This document shows, one piece after another, positions 48,816 through 62,014 of a stretch of DNA of 64,000 bases. The DNA lies in contig CAUYLG010009201.1 of the NCBI GenBank assembly GCA_963573385.1, forward strand, positions 30,221 to 94,220. The letters are read 5' to 3'. The notes under the pieces were generated by a model. It searched no databases. It was not told the origin of the DNA and worked only from the letters and a program-made list of their open reading frames with translations. Numbering within the stretch: position 1 is the first letter of the stretch; the number at the start of each line of letters is the position of its first letter. The stretch comes from Cacajao melanocephalus. Lineage: Eukaryota > Chordata > Mammalia > Primates > Pitheciidae. A program made the translations under genes and the position numbers.

Positions 48816-51800
48816 AATACATTTGTCATAATAAATATTCAGACACATTTATTTTCTATGATTCTCCATTTCATCATCCTTATATCCACCATTTTTCTTA
48901 ATTTCATACACTTAGCTGTAGCTCATAAGACAGGAATTTTAGCAAGAAGGTAAGGACAAGCAAATAGCTTACAGTGATTTAAATAGGAGATGAGAAATGT
49001 GTTGTGGAGGCCACTTGTACACACAGGAATATGAAGAGTTTGTAGACATGAGAGGCTTGAGTTTTGTCTAGAATGAAAGAGCCAATAGAAAGAAAAATCC
49101 ATAATAAAGAGAATTATCTAATCAAAAACCTACTGGGGTAAAATGATAAGTGATTTTAAAAACTAGTAAAAGAATTCTCTTGCAAAAGCCTCGGGAGAAA
49201 GTAGACAAGAGAAGACCCATCAGAAAATTAGAAGATGGATGTAAGATATCCAAAAAATTAGGCAGAAAAAAGGGAAATTGAGTAAACATAAATCATTAAT
49301 TTGCACCCAAAAATAAATCAGGAACTGAAGCTTTATGCAAGTAAAAAGCTTGGAGAAGGCTTTTAAGGATGGTGATAAAAGGTTTGAATTAGGTACTAAC
49401 GTAGAAACTATGCAGCTTAATAAGAATAAACAGAATGATCGGCAAACATCACTGGGCCATTTAGAGGCACTTTAAATTTATATTAAATATGTCACTTCTG
49501 AGAAATTAATTCCTTTAATCAATCTTCATATCTTTCTCAGTGACATGCATAGAGAATTGTCAACATGTTGAGTGACTTTTAATTTTCCAGTTAGATCTTC
49601 ATAATTACATGAATGGAAACCTTTTTTTTTTGTTTGCAATACAATGCATTTTAAATATTACACATAATCTTGTCATTTACCTAGACCTGCCAATTGTGTG
49701 CTTGCATAGATAAAAGGGATTTTTTTAAGTTGTAGAAATTTTTAAATTAACAAAACTCTAAGTACTCTTCAAACAAAGCCGATGTTTTGCAGTGACATAA
49801 CTAATTCTCTCAGATAATTTTTAAATAAAATAGAAAATCTCTGTACATTATATTTTAAAGGGAAAAAACATTCTTTTTCAAAATATGTCAAGATTTATTT
49901 TGTTAGAGTCAAAGAAATAACTTGCTTTCTGCATGCTCCATAAATGAAAATTTCTTATAATAAAAAAGTTTAAATTAATAAAAATTTAAATATTCTTTAA
50001 ACTATTTTAAATACTATTTCACATAATAATAATTCAGTGTACAGTATAACATTTAAAAAGAAAATACCTTTTTCTATAATCTGACAACAGTGTTTCACAA
50101 AAGTGGCTGTGTTCGAAGAAATGAAACCCACTAAAATAGATTTTCATTATAATAATATGTATGGGGATAATTAAGCTAACATAATAATGTTGTGAAAAGG
50201 TCTATTTCTTGAGTAAAGAAAAATTTGTTGGTAAAAACATGCATTAGAAATCTCAGAAATTTTTCAGGGGCAATTTTCTATATGATTGAAAGGAGGCATT
50301 TACAAAAACAATGCTGAAATTATACCTAAGTGTTATTCCTTATTTAATTTCATAAATACAAAAATACTTCAAATATTTATGAGCCAAATGTAATTAATTT
50401 CCAAATATATTGCTGTGCATATGGAAGAAGTTTTACATGAGATGTATTGTTTCCTCAATTTAGAATTGAGTTTTCACAGATTTTTATTCCACTTTAATAT
50501 TTTCTTGCACAACAAAAATATATTTCATGCATATGTAGAGTATATTGACTTACAAAAACATCAGTATACTCACTCAAGCTAATTTCAAGAATGTTACTGA
50601 TATTTTTGATAACTTTTGCAGATATTTCAAATTTTTATATTTTATGTTTTATTATAGATTATTACATATTTTATATATTTACATATGTTATGTTATTGCA
50701 TATTTTATATGTTACATATGTTATATGTATTATTACATATGTTAATTATTACATGTTATATATTTGAATAATTTTGAATGTAATATATATATAATACAGC
50801 ATACTGTATGTTTCACCCATATTTTGGTAATGCATAATTCTGTTTTTGAACTTGGCATAGCTACAGTTTGGTCATAATCATGCTTTGTTAGGGTCACATT
50901 GAGGAACATGCAAATATTGCTATTTTTTCATATGAAAATATTGAGAAAAATATAGCACATGTAGAATTTAGTCATTAATATATAAATTTGCACACTGCCT
51001 AAACTTTATTCTAAGTAACATTGGTTTCTGTAAAATAGGCTATACTATTTCTGTAAAATAGGCTATACTATTATTTTCTCAATCTATTATATCTTTATAG
51101 TATATTATTTCATTTAATAACTGTTATATTGCTATATCTTAAGATTTGAATATTGCTTGATTTTTAATTATGGACAAAGAAAAAAACAAAAACATAAAAA
51201 TATTGCAAATATATGAGATTCATAAATTATAAAAATGCTTATGTACAATCAGGAAAACATTAAAATAATAAGTAACTAATAAAATTAGTTTTGTGTAACT
51301 CAAATTGTATTATCCTGATATTTTTATAATGTCAATTTTGAGAGAATAATTTTTTTAAAGTAAATTATTGAATAATGTCCTAAGCATAGTTATTTAATTT
51401 TTATTGATTCAAATTATGCATCTCACTAATCATATAGTACATATAAAGCTAAATATTTAAAATATTAATCTAAAATTAGGTTAAATCAAATAAACAAAAA
51501 CTGAAGGTAAAACTGAAATTCACACATTGAACTAGGAGAAAATGTTATTAATTAATAAATTACTAAACTCAGTAATTTTAGGTTATAACCTGTCACTTAT
51601 AGCAATTAAGAAAATTATAATTAGAATGCACATATTTTCTAAGAACACACAATGTGCCATTTTCTGTGCAATGTCCAATATGTGGGACAATAATCTGAGC
51701 CAAAGAAGAATAAAGTCTTTAAAAAGTGTCAATTCAGCTGAATGTTGGATAAGTAACTTCAAATTCATTACTATTTACCTTACACCATACTAAAGACTTA

Positions 51801-52515
51801 ACAATAATAATTCATATTATTATTAAGCATTAGAATTATTAGGATTATATCACTGAAACATAGTTTCCTCAGTCATAGATTGAAATGCCATATCTGGATC
51901 ATTTTATAAATTTTTTTAGATTAGGATTCTTTCCTTAGTCTTTGGATGCTAGAGGTTAAGGTTTGGGAAGGCTCTGGAATCCAACTTTATATTTATAATG
52001 GAGAAGGCCTTTAGGTTTATGCCACATCCTTTAAGGTATCAGTGACTTCTTAAGAAATTTGTAATCATTACTGTAGAAATGTTGAGGCATGATTTAAATG
52101 TTTTCTACTTAATAGAATAGAAGCTTTTTAGTCCCACATTCACACTTTTCATATATTTGAAAAGGCATGGAAGAAATACTCCTTCCATTTCTTTATCTGG
52201 ACTACAGGAGAATAATAATCAGAATTTAAATCTAGAATTGAATTCATCAACTCAAATTTAAAAAGCTGACATTTTTGAGTGTCAACTCTGTACCAGGCAT
52301 TCTAACAAAATACAACATAAAACATTATCCCTGACCTGTAGCTTTTAAGAGCTAAGAAAATAAGACCATCATTAAATGCATATTTTCTATTTCATGTAAT
52401 GAATAAATAAATTCTAATGTGGTAGATTGACCTAATTTACACATTCATCCTATTTTTAATGAGTAATACCTTGTCAAAACAATTGAATCATGGACCTTGA
52501 TAAATGGAAACAAAT
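48816..52515. other. Long AT-rich stretch, no gene recognised
   Basis: 3.7 kb, strongly AT-rich. It contains a TTACATATG-type imperfect repeat (50640-50790) and a perfect 23-bp tandem duplication (51025-51070). No transposon family assigned. Confidence 0.45.
51025..51070 (+). repeat. Perfect 23-bp tandem duplication
   Basis: Two identical copies (51025-51047 and 51048-51070) beginning TTCTGTAAAATAGG. Identity suggests recent origin. Confidence 0.95.
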
Positions 52516-52545
52516 ATGCAAACTTTGCTTACTCTTTTTTTCCAG

Positions 52546-52627
52546 GGGGATTCAGGATACAGTGAAAAGAAATCAAAATCTAAATCAATAGGAGGCCAAT
52601 TAGACAAATCAGAAAAAACAATGAGAG
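52546..52627 (+). other. Candidate exon: open frame with strong splice sites
   Basis: A pyrimidine-rich tract ending TTTTTTTCCAG precedes 52546, and the segment ends ATGAGAG followed by GTAATA at 52628, a plausible donor. Of the three frames only one is open; it begins GDSGYSEKKSKSKSIGG and continues with lysine- and serine-rich residues, with no stop to the donor. Length is 82 nt (27 codons plus one base), so it would shift phase. No repeat family covers it. I do not recognise the protein. It could be an exon of a gene extending outside the window, a lncRNA exon, or chance. The same frame also runs from an upstream ATG at 52516 to a stop near 52669. Confidence 0.3.
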
Positions 52628-53438
52628 GTAATATCGCTCTCCTGGAGTTGTTCATGGTCAGCAATTGAAGATTTTGAGAAAGGCAACATAGAATTTTAAG
52701 AGGGATATCCAATTATAGAAGTTACAAGGAACTGTTAGTGAATACACGACCAAGAAGAAATCAATTTCAATGGATAAGTTTCTTGTGAAGGACTAAATCT
52801 AAATATTCAATCAGGAAGGATACTGCTTTGTTTGCTATACATACACAGATTGTGAGAAAGTAACTTGAAACATTAATCAAAATTCTAACCTCTGCAGATT
52901 TTTCAGGGAAAAAAAGGCAACAATATAAGTAAGTGTCCTTGAAAAGAGTCTTCCATATCATGGAGAATAAACTAAATGTGTGGTAGTTGTTCATGAATAT
53001 AAAATAACTAAAATAACTGAATTCAAAAAAATGAGAGATCTCATTGTAACTGACATTTATATACCATGAAATACAGAATAATTCCCACAACAGAGTGAAT
53101 ATATGTAATTGAGTGTTCCAAATAGCATCATAGATACCACTTTGGCTTTGGCCCTAACAGAGAATACATTTTATTTCTACTTTCTTTTACCATTAAAGTA
53201 ACAATGATAAGTAGGGAGGACATGTAGTAGGATGGATAGGAGGACTATACATTGAGATTTTTATGAATCACCTTCAAACCATGAGTAGGCAGACTGTAGA
53301 CCCATCATATGCTTGCATGTCCCATATGCAAAACTTCAAAAGAAAGAAAGAGAACCAACAGTCATACGTCTCCACAGTTTATGATACTGTTTTTTCCTTA
53401 AGACAGTTTATGATATGGCATTTCTCATGAGACTACAC
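52628..53438. other. Unassigned sequence downstream of exon candidate
   Basis: Moderately AT-rich, no recognised repeat. The 107-codon minus-strand frame at 52767-53090 has no domain I can name. Confidence 0.45.
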
Positions 53439-53789
53439 TGATGTGGTTTGGCTGTGCCCCCACACAAACCACATATTGAATTGTAGCTCACATAATCCCC
53501 ATGTGTCATGGGAGGGACCTGGTGGGAGGGAATTGAATTATGGGGGCAGGTTTTTCTCCTGCTGCTCTCATGAGAGTGAACAAATCTCAGGAGATTCGTG
53601 GTTTTATAAAGGGCAGTTTCCCTACATGTGCTGTCTTGCCTGTTGTCACATAAGATGTGCTTCTGCTCCTCCTTCACCTTCTACCATGATTGTGAGGCCA
53701 CCCCAGCCATGTGGAACTGTGAGTCCCTTAAACTGCTTTTTCTTTATAAGTTACATAGTCTCATAGCCGTATGAAAATGGACCAATACA
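53439..53789 (+). mobile_element. THE1-type MaLR solo LTR
   Basis: Starts TGATGTGGTTTGGCTGTGCC and ends ATGGACCAATACA. Hallmarks: TGGGAGGGACCTGGTGGGAG, GATTCGTGGTTTTATAAAGG and CATGATTGTGAGGCCACCCC. No clear target duplication. Overlapping short frames are incidental. Confidence 0.93.
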
Positions 53790-53806
53790 TATAATCATGT
53801 TTGCAC

Positions 53807-53917
53807 TGAGCTACTTGGGAGGCTGAGGTAGAAGGATCACTTGAGCCCAGGAGGCCGAAACTGGAGTGAGCTATGATTGCACCATTGCTCTCCAGCCTGA
53901 ACTCTGACTCAAAAAAG
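53807..53917 (+). mobile_element. Alu monomer fragment (FRAM/AluJ-like)
   Basis: Only one monomer: AGCTACTTGGGAGGCTGAGG, CACTTGAGCCCAGGAGGCC, GAGCTATGATTGCACCATTG, then a short A-rich end. TTGAGCCCAGGA points to an old J or free-monomer type. Confidence 0.8.
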
Positions 53918-54407
53918 AACAGAGCAAGGAAGTCTAAGTCCAGTGTTGTCCTGGGACTGACAAATGTGAGGATATTTGGGGATGTTTTGCAGGATCAGAT
54001 CAGAGACTGGATACTGTTCAGCAAAATTACTGCTATAATGAAAAACCTAGTAGTCCTTTCTTAGATCTCATCCCATTAAATGTACAAGCAGTATTCAACA
54101 CATTTGATTAATTCTCTACTTCTTGAATCACTTTTACCTTGAGTCAAAAGGTAAAACTCTTTTATGGCACTCCTACCTCAACAAATAATCCTTTTCAGTC
54201 AAACTTACTTGTTTCTTTTCATTTTTTTACCTAGTCCTATAATGAGCCAGGCACAAGTCTCTAATTAGAAATACACATCCGGTCACATGGTTTTATATAT
54301 CACATATATGCTGCCCATTCTCTAATTCATATTACTTGTCCTAATCTTTTTCTTGAACTCCAAACTACTAAACATTTCTACTTTGCCACCTAATAGTTGA
54401 TTCTTTG
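53918..54407. other. Unassigned spacer
   Basis: No recognised feature. Confidence 0.5.
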
Positions 54408-54975
54408 TGTTGATTTTATGTATTGAATTGACTTGGCCACAGAGTGCCCAGATAGTTGGTGATCTTTATTACTGGCGTGTTATTGAGAGTGTTGTTGAAT
54501 GAGATTAACATTTGAATCCATTTCTGAGTAAAGCAGACTGCCCTCCATAAAGCATATTATTCAATTAATTGAAGGCCTGACTGGAATAAAAAGTCTGACC
54601 TTACCATGAGTAAGAGAGAACTTCTGCTTGATTGCTTTAAGGTGGTTGTGGTCTCTTCCTGCCATCAGACTTTTATTGCAACATCACCTGTTTTTTGTTC
54701 ATCAGCCTGCCAACATTTTCATTGAAACTTACACCATTACTGTGCTTGGTTCTCATGCCCTTAGCCTTGAACTGGAACTACAACATTAGCTCTCCTGGAA
54801 CTCTATCTATCTAGCAGATCTTGGGACTTCTCAGCTTCTATAATACTGTAAGCCAATTCCTTATTATAAATATAAGTGTGTGTGTTTGTGTGTGTGCATG
54901 TGTGTGTGTGGGTATGTGTATATGTATCTCCCTTATTTGTTCTGTTTCTCTGGAGAAACCTAATAAACTTGATAT
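54408..54975 (+). mobile_element. Ancient LTR, MLT-like
   Basis: Matches a frequent old mammalian repeat: GTGCCCAGATAGTTGGTGAT, GAGATTAACATTTGAATCC, GAGTAAAGCAGACTGCCCTCC, GAACTGGAACTACAACATTAG, CTGTAAGCCAATTCCTTATT and the end TCTGTTTCTCTGGAGAAACC. A (TG)n microsatellite (54877-54912) has expanded near the end. LTR class is likely, family name uncertain. Confidence 0.6.
54877..54912. repeat. (TG)n microsatellite
   Basis: TG dinucleotides with TTTG and CATG interruptions inside the MLT-like element. Confidence 0.9.
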
Positions 54976-55554
54976 TCCACCTGTGTTGCATATCTACAAT
55001 TTACTCCTTTGGATACATTTTCCACATTTTTTCCTTTCTGCTTTGTACCATGGAGAATGTAATTTATATTAACAGTTTCAACAGTTTCCTGTGCCTCCTT
55101 TCTTTTAGTTGAATTTGCATAATGAAAGGCACAAGAATGAAGTCTACTGAGTAAGAGGAGATTACATTGGAGCCCTCCTACTAAGATCAGCATGTGCTGG
55201 TTCACTTTAATGAAGAACACAGCTTTCTTTAGACAGTTCTACTTATGGAAGTATTCCCTATCATTTGCATTAACGGCCCCTTCTCTTTGTCTCTTCAGAG
55301 ACAAATGCTAATCACCCCCCTTATCACAGTTATTACCAGAGTATTGTACAAATCTTTCTCGATTTTCCTAGACCTTGGTAAATAACCTGACCTCTTTATT
55401 AAACTCTCTTCAAATTACCCAAGTTGAGTATGCCGTCTGTTTTCTGCTGAATGCTAACTGGAACATCCCCCAAAGTCTTCATCTCACAGACTCCTTAGGA
55501 AGTAGCAAATGCATTTAACAATTGCAAAGGAAAAAATTTTGAAGTTGTCTTTGT
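54976..55554. other. Unassigned spacer
   Basis: No recognised gene. Some L2-like wording may start before 55555. Confidence 0.45.
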
Positions 55555-56170
55555 TTTCTCTCATTTTTTTCCTCTTCACATCAAATCCACCCATAATTCT
55601 TGTTGGCTTCGCCTTAAAAATATATTCAGATTTTGATTACATTGCATCTGTTCTCCACTCCTAGCACTCTACTGCTCTGGTTATCTACATCCTATTCTTA
55701 TTGCAGCAACCAGACTGATCCCTTTAAAAATATATATATTATGTCACTTCACCATACAAAACCTTAAAGAAGCTCCCATCATACTTAGAATAACAGCCAA
55801 ATTTTCATCATATTCTAGAACATGATATGGTGCTCATCTTGCAAGACTCTCTTCTTCCTTCATCTATACAAGCCATATCAACTTGTTATTGATCCTTGAA
55901 TATCTCAAGCATTATTTTGCCTCAGTTCTTTGCTTGTTTTTTGATTAAAAAACTCTTATTTCTGATATCTTCATTACTCCTTTCTTCACTTACTTTAGAC
56001 CTATAATAAACTGTTTCTTAGCAGTGAGCTATTTCCTGATAACTTTACATACATGAAAACCTATCATACCATTTTATTTCACTTGTCTTCCTTGATTTAA
56101 TCTTACAAAATTAAGGTCTTTCATACATATTACTGACTTATTATTCCTAATGTTGTTTAGTTCTACAAAT
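55555..56170 (+). mobile_element. L2 LINE 3' region
   Basis: GCCTTAAAAATATATTCAGA, TTGCAGCAACCAGACTGATC, AAACCTTAAAGAAGCTCCCAT, CTTACTTTAGACCTATAATA and ATTTCCTGATAACTTTACAT follow the L2 consensus order. Confidence 0.8.
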
Positions 56171-56289
56171 TTTAGTTTCTATTTAGTATCATTTCTCTTC
56201 AGCATAAAATTTATGCAAGCATTTATTTTTATAGTGTAGTTCTGCTGGTTCAAATTCCTTAAGCTTTTAGTTTCCTGAATATGTATTTT

Positions 56290-56584
56290 TTTTTTTTGAG
56301 GCAGGGTCTTACTCTGTCACCTGGACTGGAGTGCAGTGGCACAGTCTTGGCTCACTGCAACATCTGCTTCTCAGGCTGAAGCGATTCTCCTGCCTCAGCC
56401 TACCAAGTAGCTAGGATTACAGGTGAGCCATTACAGCCCGGTTAATTTTTGTATTTTTAGTAGAGACAGGGCTTCACCATGTTAGACAGGCTGGTCTTGA
56501 ACTCCTGACCTCAAATGATCCACTTGCCTGGGACTCCAAAAGTTCTGGGATTACAGGTGTGAGCCACCCTCATTGCATCTGGCC
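56290..56584 (-). mobile_element. Alu SINE, minus strand
   Basis: T-run at left, reversed Alu monomers, ending near CATTGCATCTGGCC. The target duplication CCTGAATATGTATTTT / CCTGAACATGTATTTT lies at 56274-56289 and 56585-56600. Confidence 0.95.
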
Positions 56585-56600
56585 CCTGAACATGTATTTT

Positions 56601-58544
56601 GAAGGATATTCTTACTGAATATTGAAAAGGGATGAACAGCCTTTCTTTTCTGTTAACTGCTATCTTCTGTGTTATTTACTAACCTCAAATGTTTCAAATG
56701 TGGTCAGCTGTCATTATCTTTAATACACTGCCTAAAAATGTGTCATTTTTCTCTTCATGTTTTTGAGGTTTTCATTTTTGCCTGTTTGATCATGATGTCA
56801 CAAATTATGGTTGACTTTGTATTTATCTTGTTCAGGTTTTGCTGAACTTATTAAATATATAATTGGAGATTTAGATCAAACTTGGTATTTCTCAGCCATT
56901 AACTTATTCAATTTTTTTGTCTGTTTCTTTATTCTCTTCTCCTTCAGGTATATCCTCTTATTACCTTTATTTAGACTGTTTAATTAGCCCAGAGCTTCCT
57001 AAACCTCCATTCATTTTTCTTCAACCTTTTTCACCACATTCTGCTTTACATATAGGAAAACGTCTGTTCACCATTATTTAAGGTCACAGAATTTTTCTTT
57101 TCTTATTCTCCCCATTTATCTGCTAAGATTCTATCCACTCATTATGATATGCTCCCTTTATTTATTTGAACATGTTTGTAATTACTTATTTAACATCTTT
57201 GTCTCCTAAAGGCAACAACAATTAACCATCTTGGGGACAGTTTTTTATTGACTGATTGACTGATTTGAGTCTGGGGATATAGAGCACCTCTTTCATAAGT
57301 GAACCAACTTAGAAAGAGACTCCATCTTATACTTCATAGGATATTTTCACTCTCCCTGGTTTATTTGTTAACCTGTCTCTTTTCTCTTTATGTTAAAAGT
57401 AACTTTGTTTGTTTGTAGAATATTTCATCTATAACATTTACATATTAATTAGATGTACTATTCTGTATGGTTTGCAATATTGACTACTTGAGAAAAGGCT
57501 TGAACCTATGCACCCTTGGCTCTGAGTACCAAGTGAATGGGAAGTACTAAGGAGAATTGCCTCCTTGGGAACACCAAATAACATGTGACTTTTGAGATGC
57601 AAATAGCACCAGTAAAAGTCCAACATTGTGGAAAAACACAAATGTGTTGACCTGGTTATCTCTGACTTTGCATTGTTCACGAGACTGGGTCACATATTTC
57701 TATTAGTTTACATGAATGAAATTATTGGTTGTATACTACACATTGCTAGTAATATAGGAAGAGACTCTGTGCTCTGTTCTATTCTTCTAAAAATTGTTTA
57801 TTTTATTCTAGTAGATGTGTCATCTATTTTTAATCACTATGAACTTGAGTAGGTTTGGTTTACAAAAATAGGGCAGAAGTGTCTATAAAGCTCATGATGT
57901 TTTCCATGCCCCTGAAACATGGTGAGACTGTCAACTTCCAAACTGTATGCCCATCAGTTCTTCTCAAAACTTGTATTTAGACTTCCTTAGAGCAAGTCCA
58001 GAGAAGAAGGCATTATAGTTTGTGTCTCAGTTTCATTACTGGAGTAACAAAAAAATGTTACAAATTTGCAGTACTTGAGTAGTGACAGATCTTAAATATT
58101 TGCCGTCATTGCTTAATATCAATTATCTCTGTTTCGCTCTTAAATTTCTAGCAGCTGCTCTCTGATAAACCTTTTGTACACTTGTTCTCCATATTGGAAG
58201 CCCAGTCTTAGGTCAAGGTCTCATGGTTAACTTCTAGGTAGATTGTTTCCCCCACTCCATGGAGCTAATTTCTCTCCAGTGACCTGCCCAATGTAGTCTA
58301 GTTACCTTAGCTGCCCCAATCACTGATAACTGCTCTTTTCAGCTTAGTGGTACTGCCATGCTCTCATTAGTTTCCAACTTACTGCACTGTGGTCAGGAAC
58401 CTTTCTCCAGGGAGAGCTGGTATGACCATGGGCCTTGATTTATGAATTTTTATTCCCTAAGGACCAAAATATTAAAGACTATCTGCTCTAGAAGGCCTAA
58501 AATGAGTTAACTTATATATTTCATACACTACGAGAAAGAAAAGT
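56601..58544. other. Unassigned sequence, no gene recognised
   Basis: AT-rich to 57430; 57440-58500 is of mixed composition and may include old ERV or LINE sequence, but I recognise no family motif. Small opposed frames at 57438-57680 and 57628-57852 have no domain. Confidence 0.4.
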
Positions 58545-58970
58545 AGCTAGAGCAGTCTGAAAATGTGCAGTATACAACATTTCTCAGGCCCCGAAAACAA
58601 GAGGAGTCTTCACCACCTACCCTCAACTCACGCCCTTGGGGAAATTGGGGCAATTATTTAAAGGCATTTCTTCCCTTACTTGGAATTTCTAGACTAACTG
58701 ATAAATTATATAAAATGCTCTCACAAGTTCTACAATGTGAGTCTTACCCATCATGTTCATGTTTCTAGAGTTTGTAATACAAAGAAGGATGTATAGCCAA
58801 TTGATAGCTTCTGTTCAATTTACAAACTGTCCCTTCTTTTTTCTTTTAAAACCTATTAGCAATTGCTGCTAATAGAGCATAACATCAACCTGTGTCTCCC
58901 ATGTTGCAGCCCTCAAACTTGTCCCAAATAAACTCTTTACTTATACTAATTTTGCCTTAGTTTCTTTCTT
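58545..58970 (+). mobile_element. Possible LTR, plus strand
   Basis: The end looks like an LTR R/U5 boundary: CCCATGTTGCAGCCCTCAAAC, AATAAA at about 58928 and a pyrimidine-rich tail. No boundaries or target duplication found. Confidence 0.35.
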
Positions 58971-60814
58971 TAAGTCAATACATGTTAATGTTTTTAAATA
59001 TTGGGATGATTAGTCTAATAAGTCTGTCTATCTATCTATCCTATCTAATCTTATTAAGCTTCATCCTTACAAAATACGACATTAGGTGAATAATGAATAC
59101 GCTGATGTTTGTAATAACTTCACATGAGAAATTAAACCAACAGATAAAAAGGAAACCAAAACCCCCTTATTTCTATGCAACATGATGTTCCAGAGAGGTG
59201 CTTATATCAAGACAAGTAGGATAGGAAATGATGTGGATCACTCTAGGAACCAGCTTAGGTTTGTAATTGGAACACAGAGGAGAACTTAGCACATCTTTGC
59301 TTGGATGATATCTTGACATCAATACTCCTTCACTGCCTTTTTTTCTGCGACAAAGAAAATAGTTTGTCTAGATGAGAATATTAATCTAAAACTTTCTGAT
59401 TAAATTATTGTTGAATAGAGTCAGGTGGCACAAATCAGTTTTCCCTGGTTTAATCACACCTGAATAACATTAGAAAAGAAAAGATCATGGATCACTGAAA
59501 AGCAGTGTCAGTCAGGGCTGTATCTTCCCTACCTGCATTCATTCCAAAATCTGGTCATTGTGTACATAATGCCTGCCATAGAGGGTGTATGTAGGGGCCC
59601 CAAGCATGCAAGTTTCCAGAGTATATTCTGTATCCTCCCTGGTCTTCAATCACTATATACTTTTTTATTTTTGAGTATGTGCTAAATAAATATAACTTTA
59701 TGTAAATCACCGTTCACAATGATAATTCTCAAAAAGCAGTTACATCAACATTTTTGCTTAAACTGATTACTTTGTTGCTATTACAAGGAGAAAGCATGTA
59801 CGCAAAGGTTTTATGTCAATAATAATTTGCCATTTGCTGTGAATCTACATAGCCTCAGAGATGCTCCTCACTGGCCCTGTCTTTTGAGGCTTGCAGTGTA
59901 AATAGCTCTGAGCTGGCACGTTGTCCTGATGGTTCATTTCCTAGTTTTTCTTTCAGGTTTTACAAAAACATTAAGCATACATCAAGATGTATTGCCTGAA
60001 ACCTGCTTTATATTGTCTTGATGTGACTTCAGAAGATTTTTCTATTTTGTTATGTTGGAGAATTTGACATTTGCCATCATTTTATTGGTATTTAACATGT
60101 TTCCCTGGGGCTACTTGGGAACAGAATTTTTAAATTGCACTGTCAAACCAGAGGCTGGTTACAATTTTAACCACCTTAGATTTGGGCTATATTTTAGCTC
60201 TCCACTGTATTCACATGCCATCTATTTGTCAAACCTAAAAGTGATTATTTAAAGTTTTTACTAGTTTCAATTCTGAGCTTTACAGATAAAATATTAATTT
60301 TTCTGCTGACAATATCACCACCAAAATGTCCCACACATTTGCTAACAATTTTTTTTCTAATAACATTAACCATGTAAGTGAATATATGTTGAATCTTAAT
60401 TATGTATTTATTCATTCATTTACTTATCAATATATCAGTATACCTTGTTTCTTTCTTGAGCAAATTAACAAAATACTTACTTTCTCAAATCTTAACGTAA
60501 AAATATACCAGGGATTATAGGTGAAAATTTTATTTTTTTTTCAGTAAATAAAAAAACCCTCAGAATTTACATTTGAAAATTCTGAGTGAAAAAAGTTATT
60601 TTGATTTATCTCATCTATGTCTCCTCTTATGTATACATATACATATGTATACACACACTTTTTCAAGATTTTAAATTTTATATAAATATAAATTCATAAA
60701 TATATAAACTCATTGAATGTGGTTTTGTTCAGGGTCACAGATCCATTTGAGATATTGTTTACATAAGTGCTTCCAAATGTGACTGAAAACGACAATTATT
60801 CAAACACTCAATAA
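58971..60814. other. AT-rich stretch, no gene recognised
   Basis: Short (TCTA)n at 59024-59048 and a 10-bp palindrome with 2-nt spacer (60631-60652, GTATACATAT-AC-ATATGTATAC). No transposon family assigned. Confidence 0.45.
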
Positions 60815-61400
60815 ATGAGTACCTATTATTTTCATATCACTTGAGATACAAAGATGACAATGATGTGATCTTCATTCTTACCATTTAGGAGTCAAAGAGG
60901 ATGGGTAAACGAATAACTTCAGAGCAAAACAGCAAGTGATTTATGTACAAAAATGTTCTAAGAGTACAATAGAGAAAATGACTAAAGATGCAAGAGAACA
61001 TTAATGAGGAATTCAGAGAAAGTGACATTTAAGATAGGTTTGAAAGCACGAATTTCTGTTCAATGAGAAGTCAAGAGGGTATTTCCATACAGGGAATTTA
61101 TTTCCATAAGGCTTGCCACATAGGATAAAAAAAAAAAAAAGAAAAGAAAAGGCTTTAACAGAGATAGAGAGGTGAATTGTATAATTTTAAAAGCTGGTGA
61201 TTAACTTAAAATTTGTGGAACATGCTCCATTTAAACCAGAGAAAAATATGAGGACAGTTTGAACAGAAATTGAATGTCATTTTAGGATAAGATTAAGATG
61301 CATTTAGGGTTAGAAATATTGACTGGGACCAGATTCTGAAAGGATAGTTGCCATTCTCAAGTGTGTAAATCTTAGATTTGAGATAATGGGAGGCCATGGA
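60815..61400 (+). mobile_element. Possible ancient interspersed repeat
   Basis: Text such as AGAAAGTGACATTTAAGATAG, GGTTTGAAAGCACGAATTTC and ATGGGAGGCCATGGAAAAC resembles a common old mammalian repeat with the same phrase order. Class is not certain. An A-run lies at 61126-61140. Confidence 0.4.
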
Positions 61401-62014
61401 AAACTTGGTTGTATGGGTAAAATACGTTTCAATCCTAAAATATCAGGAAAATAAATTTTAGCAGAGTACTGCTTTCATCTTTTCTGTTTTATGTAAAGAA
61501 AACATTGCAAATATGTTTTCTTTTATCACTCTCACCAACCACTGCCCCCTGCCCCTACTCACACACACCTCTCTCTGTCTCTCATGGAACCTCATGATTT
61601 TCACACTATGTGGTTGTTATTTGGCCCACTGTTTTAAAAGATTTGGTACATGCTCTAAAATAGTATCTAATATGCTTCTGAGTACCAGGAAGATCTGTGG
61701 ATGCATGTGTGTGTATGTGAGGGTAATTTTAATCATTATACTGAATACTCAATGTTTAAAAATGTCTCTTCCTCCTGGAGGTCTCCACTGTGCTAGGTTT
61801 CTAGACTCGAATTTATGGCACAAAGAACTGCTACACCAAAAACAGAGCAATGCTTCCAAAATAAAACTGCAACATAGTTATCTTGAGGGTTCTTGCTACT
61901 TTTGAATTTCTCATAGGTAAATCCCAGGATGAACAGGTGAAAAAAAAAATGTGTTCTGAGTATGGGTTTGGATAATGAACTCTAGTTATAAGAAGTAGGG
62001 CTATTGTTATACAT
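61401..62014. other. Unassigned sequence
   Basis: Contains the 130-codon plus-strand frame 61513-61905, which has no recognised domain and a simple-sequence CACACAC / TGTGTGTATGTG content. Not called. Confidence 0.45.

Noticed and set aside
53423..53789. Second THE1 copy considered as the partner LTR of the one at 24560
   Set aside because: The copies are 29 kb apart, diverged differently and have no MaLR internal sequence between them, so they are independent solo LTRs.
61513..61905. 130-codon plus-strand frame
   Set aside because: Contains simple-sequence stretches and no known motif; no splice or promoter evidence.
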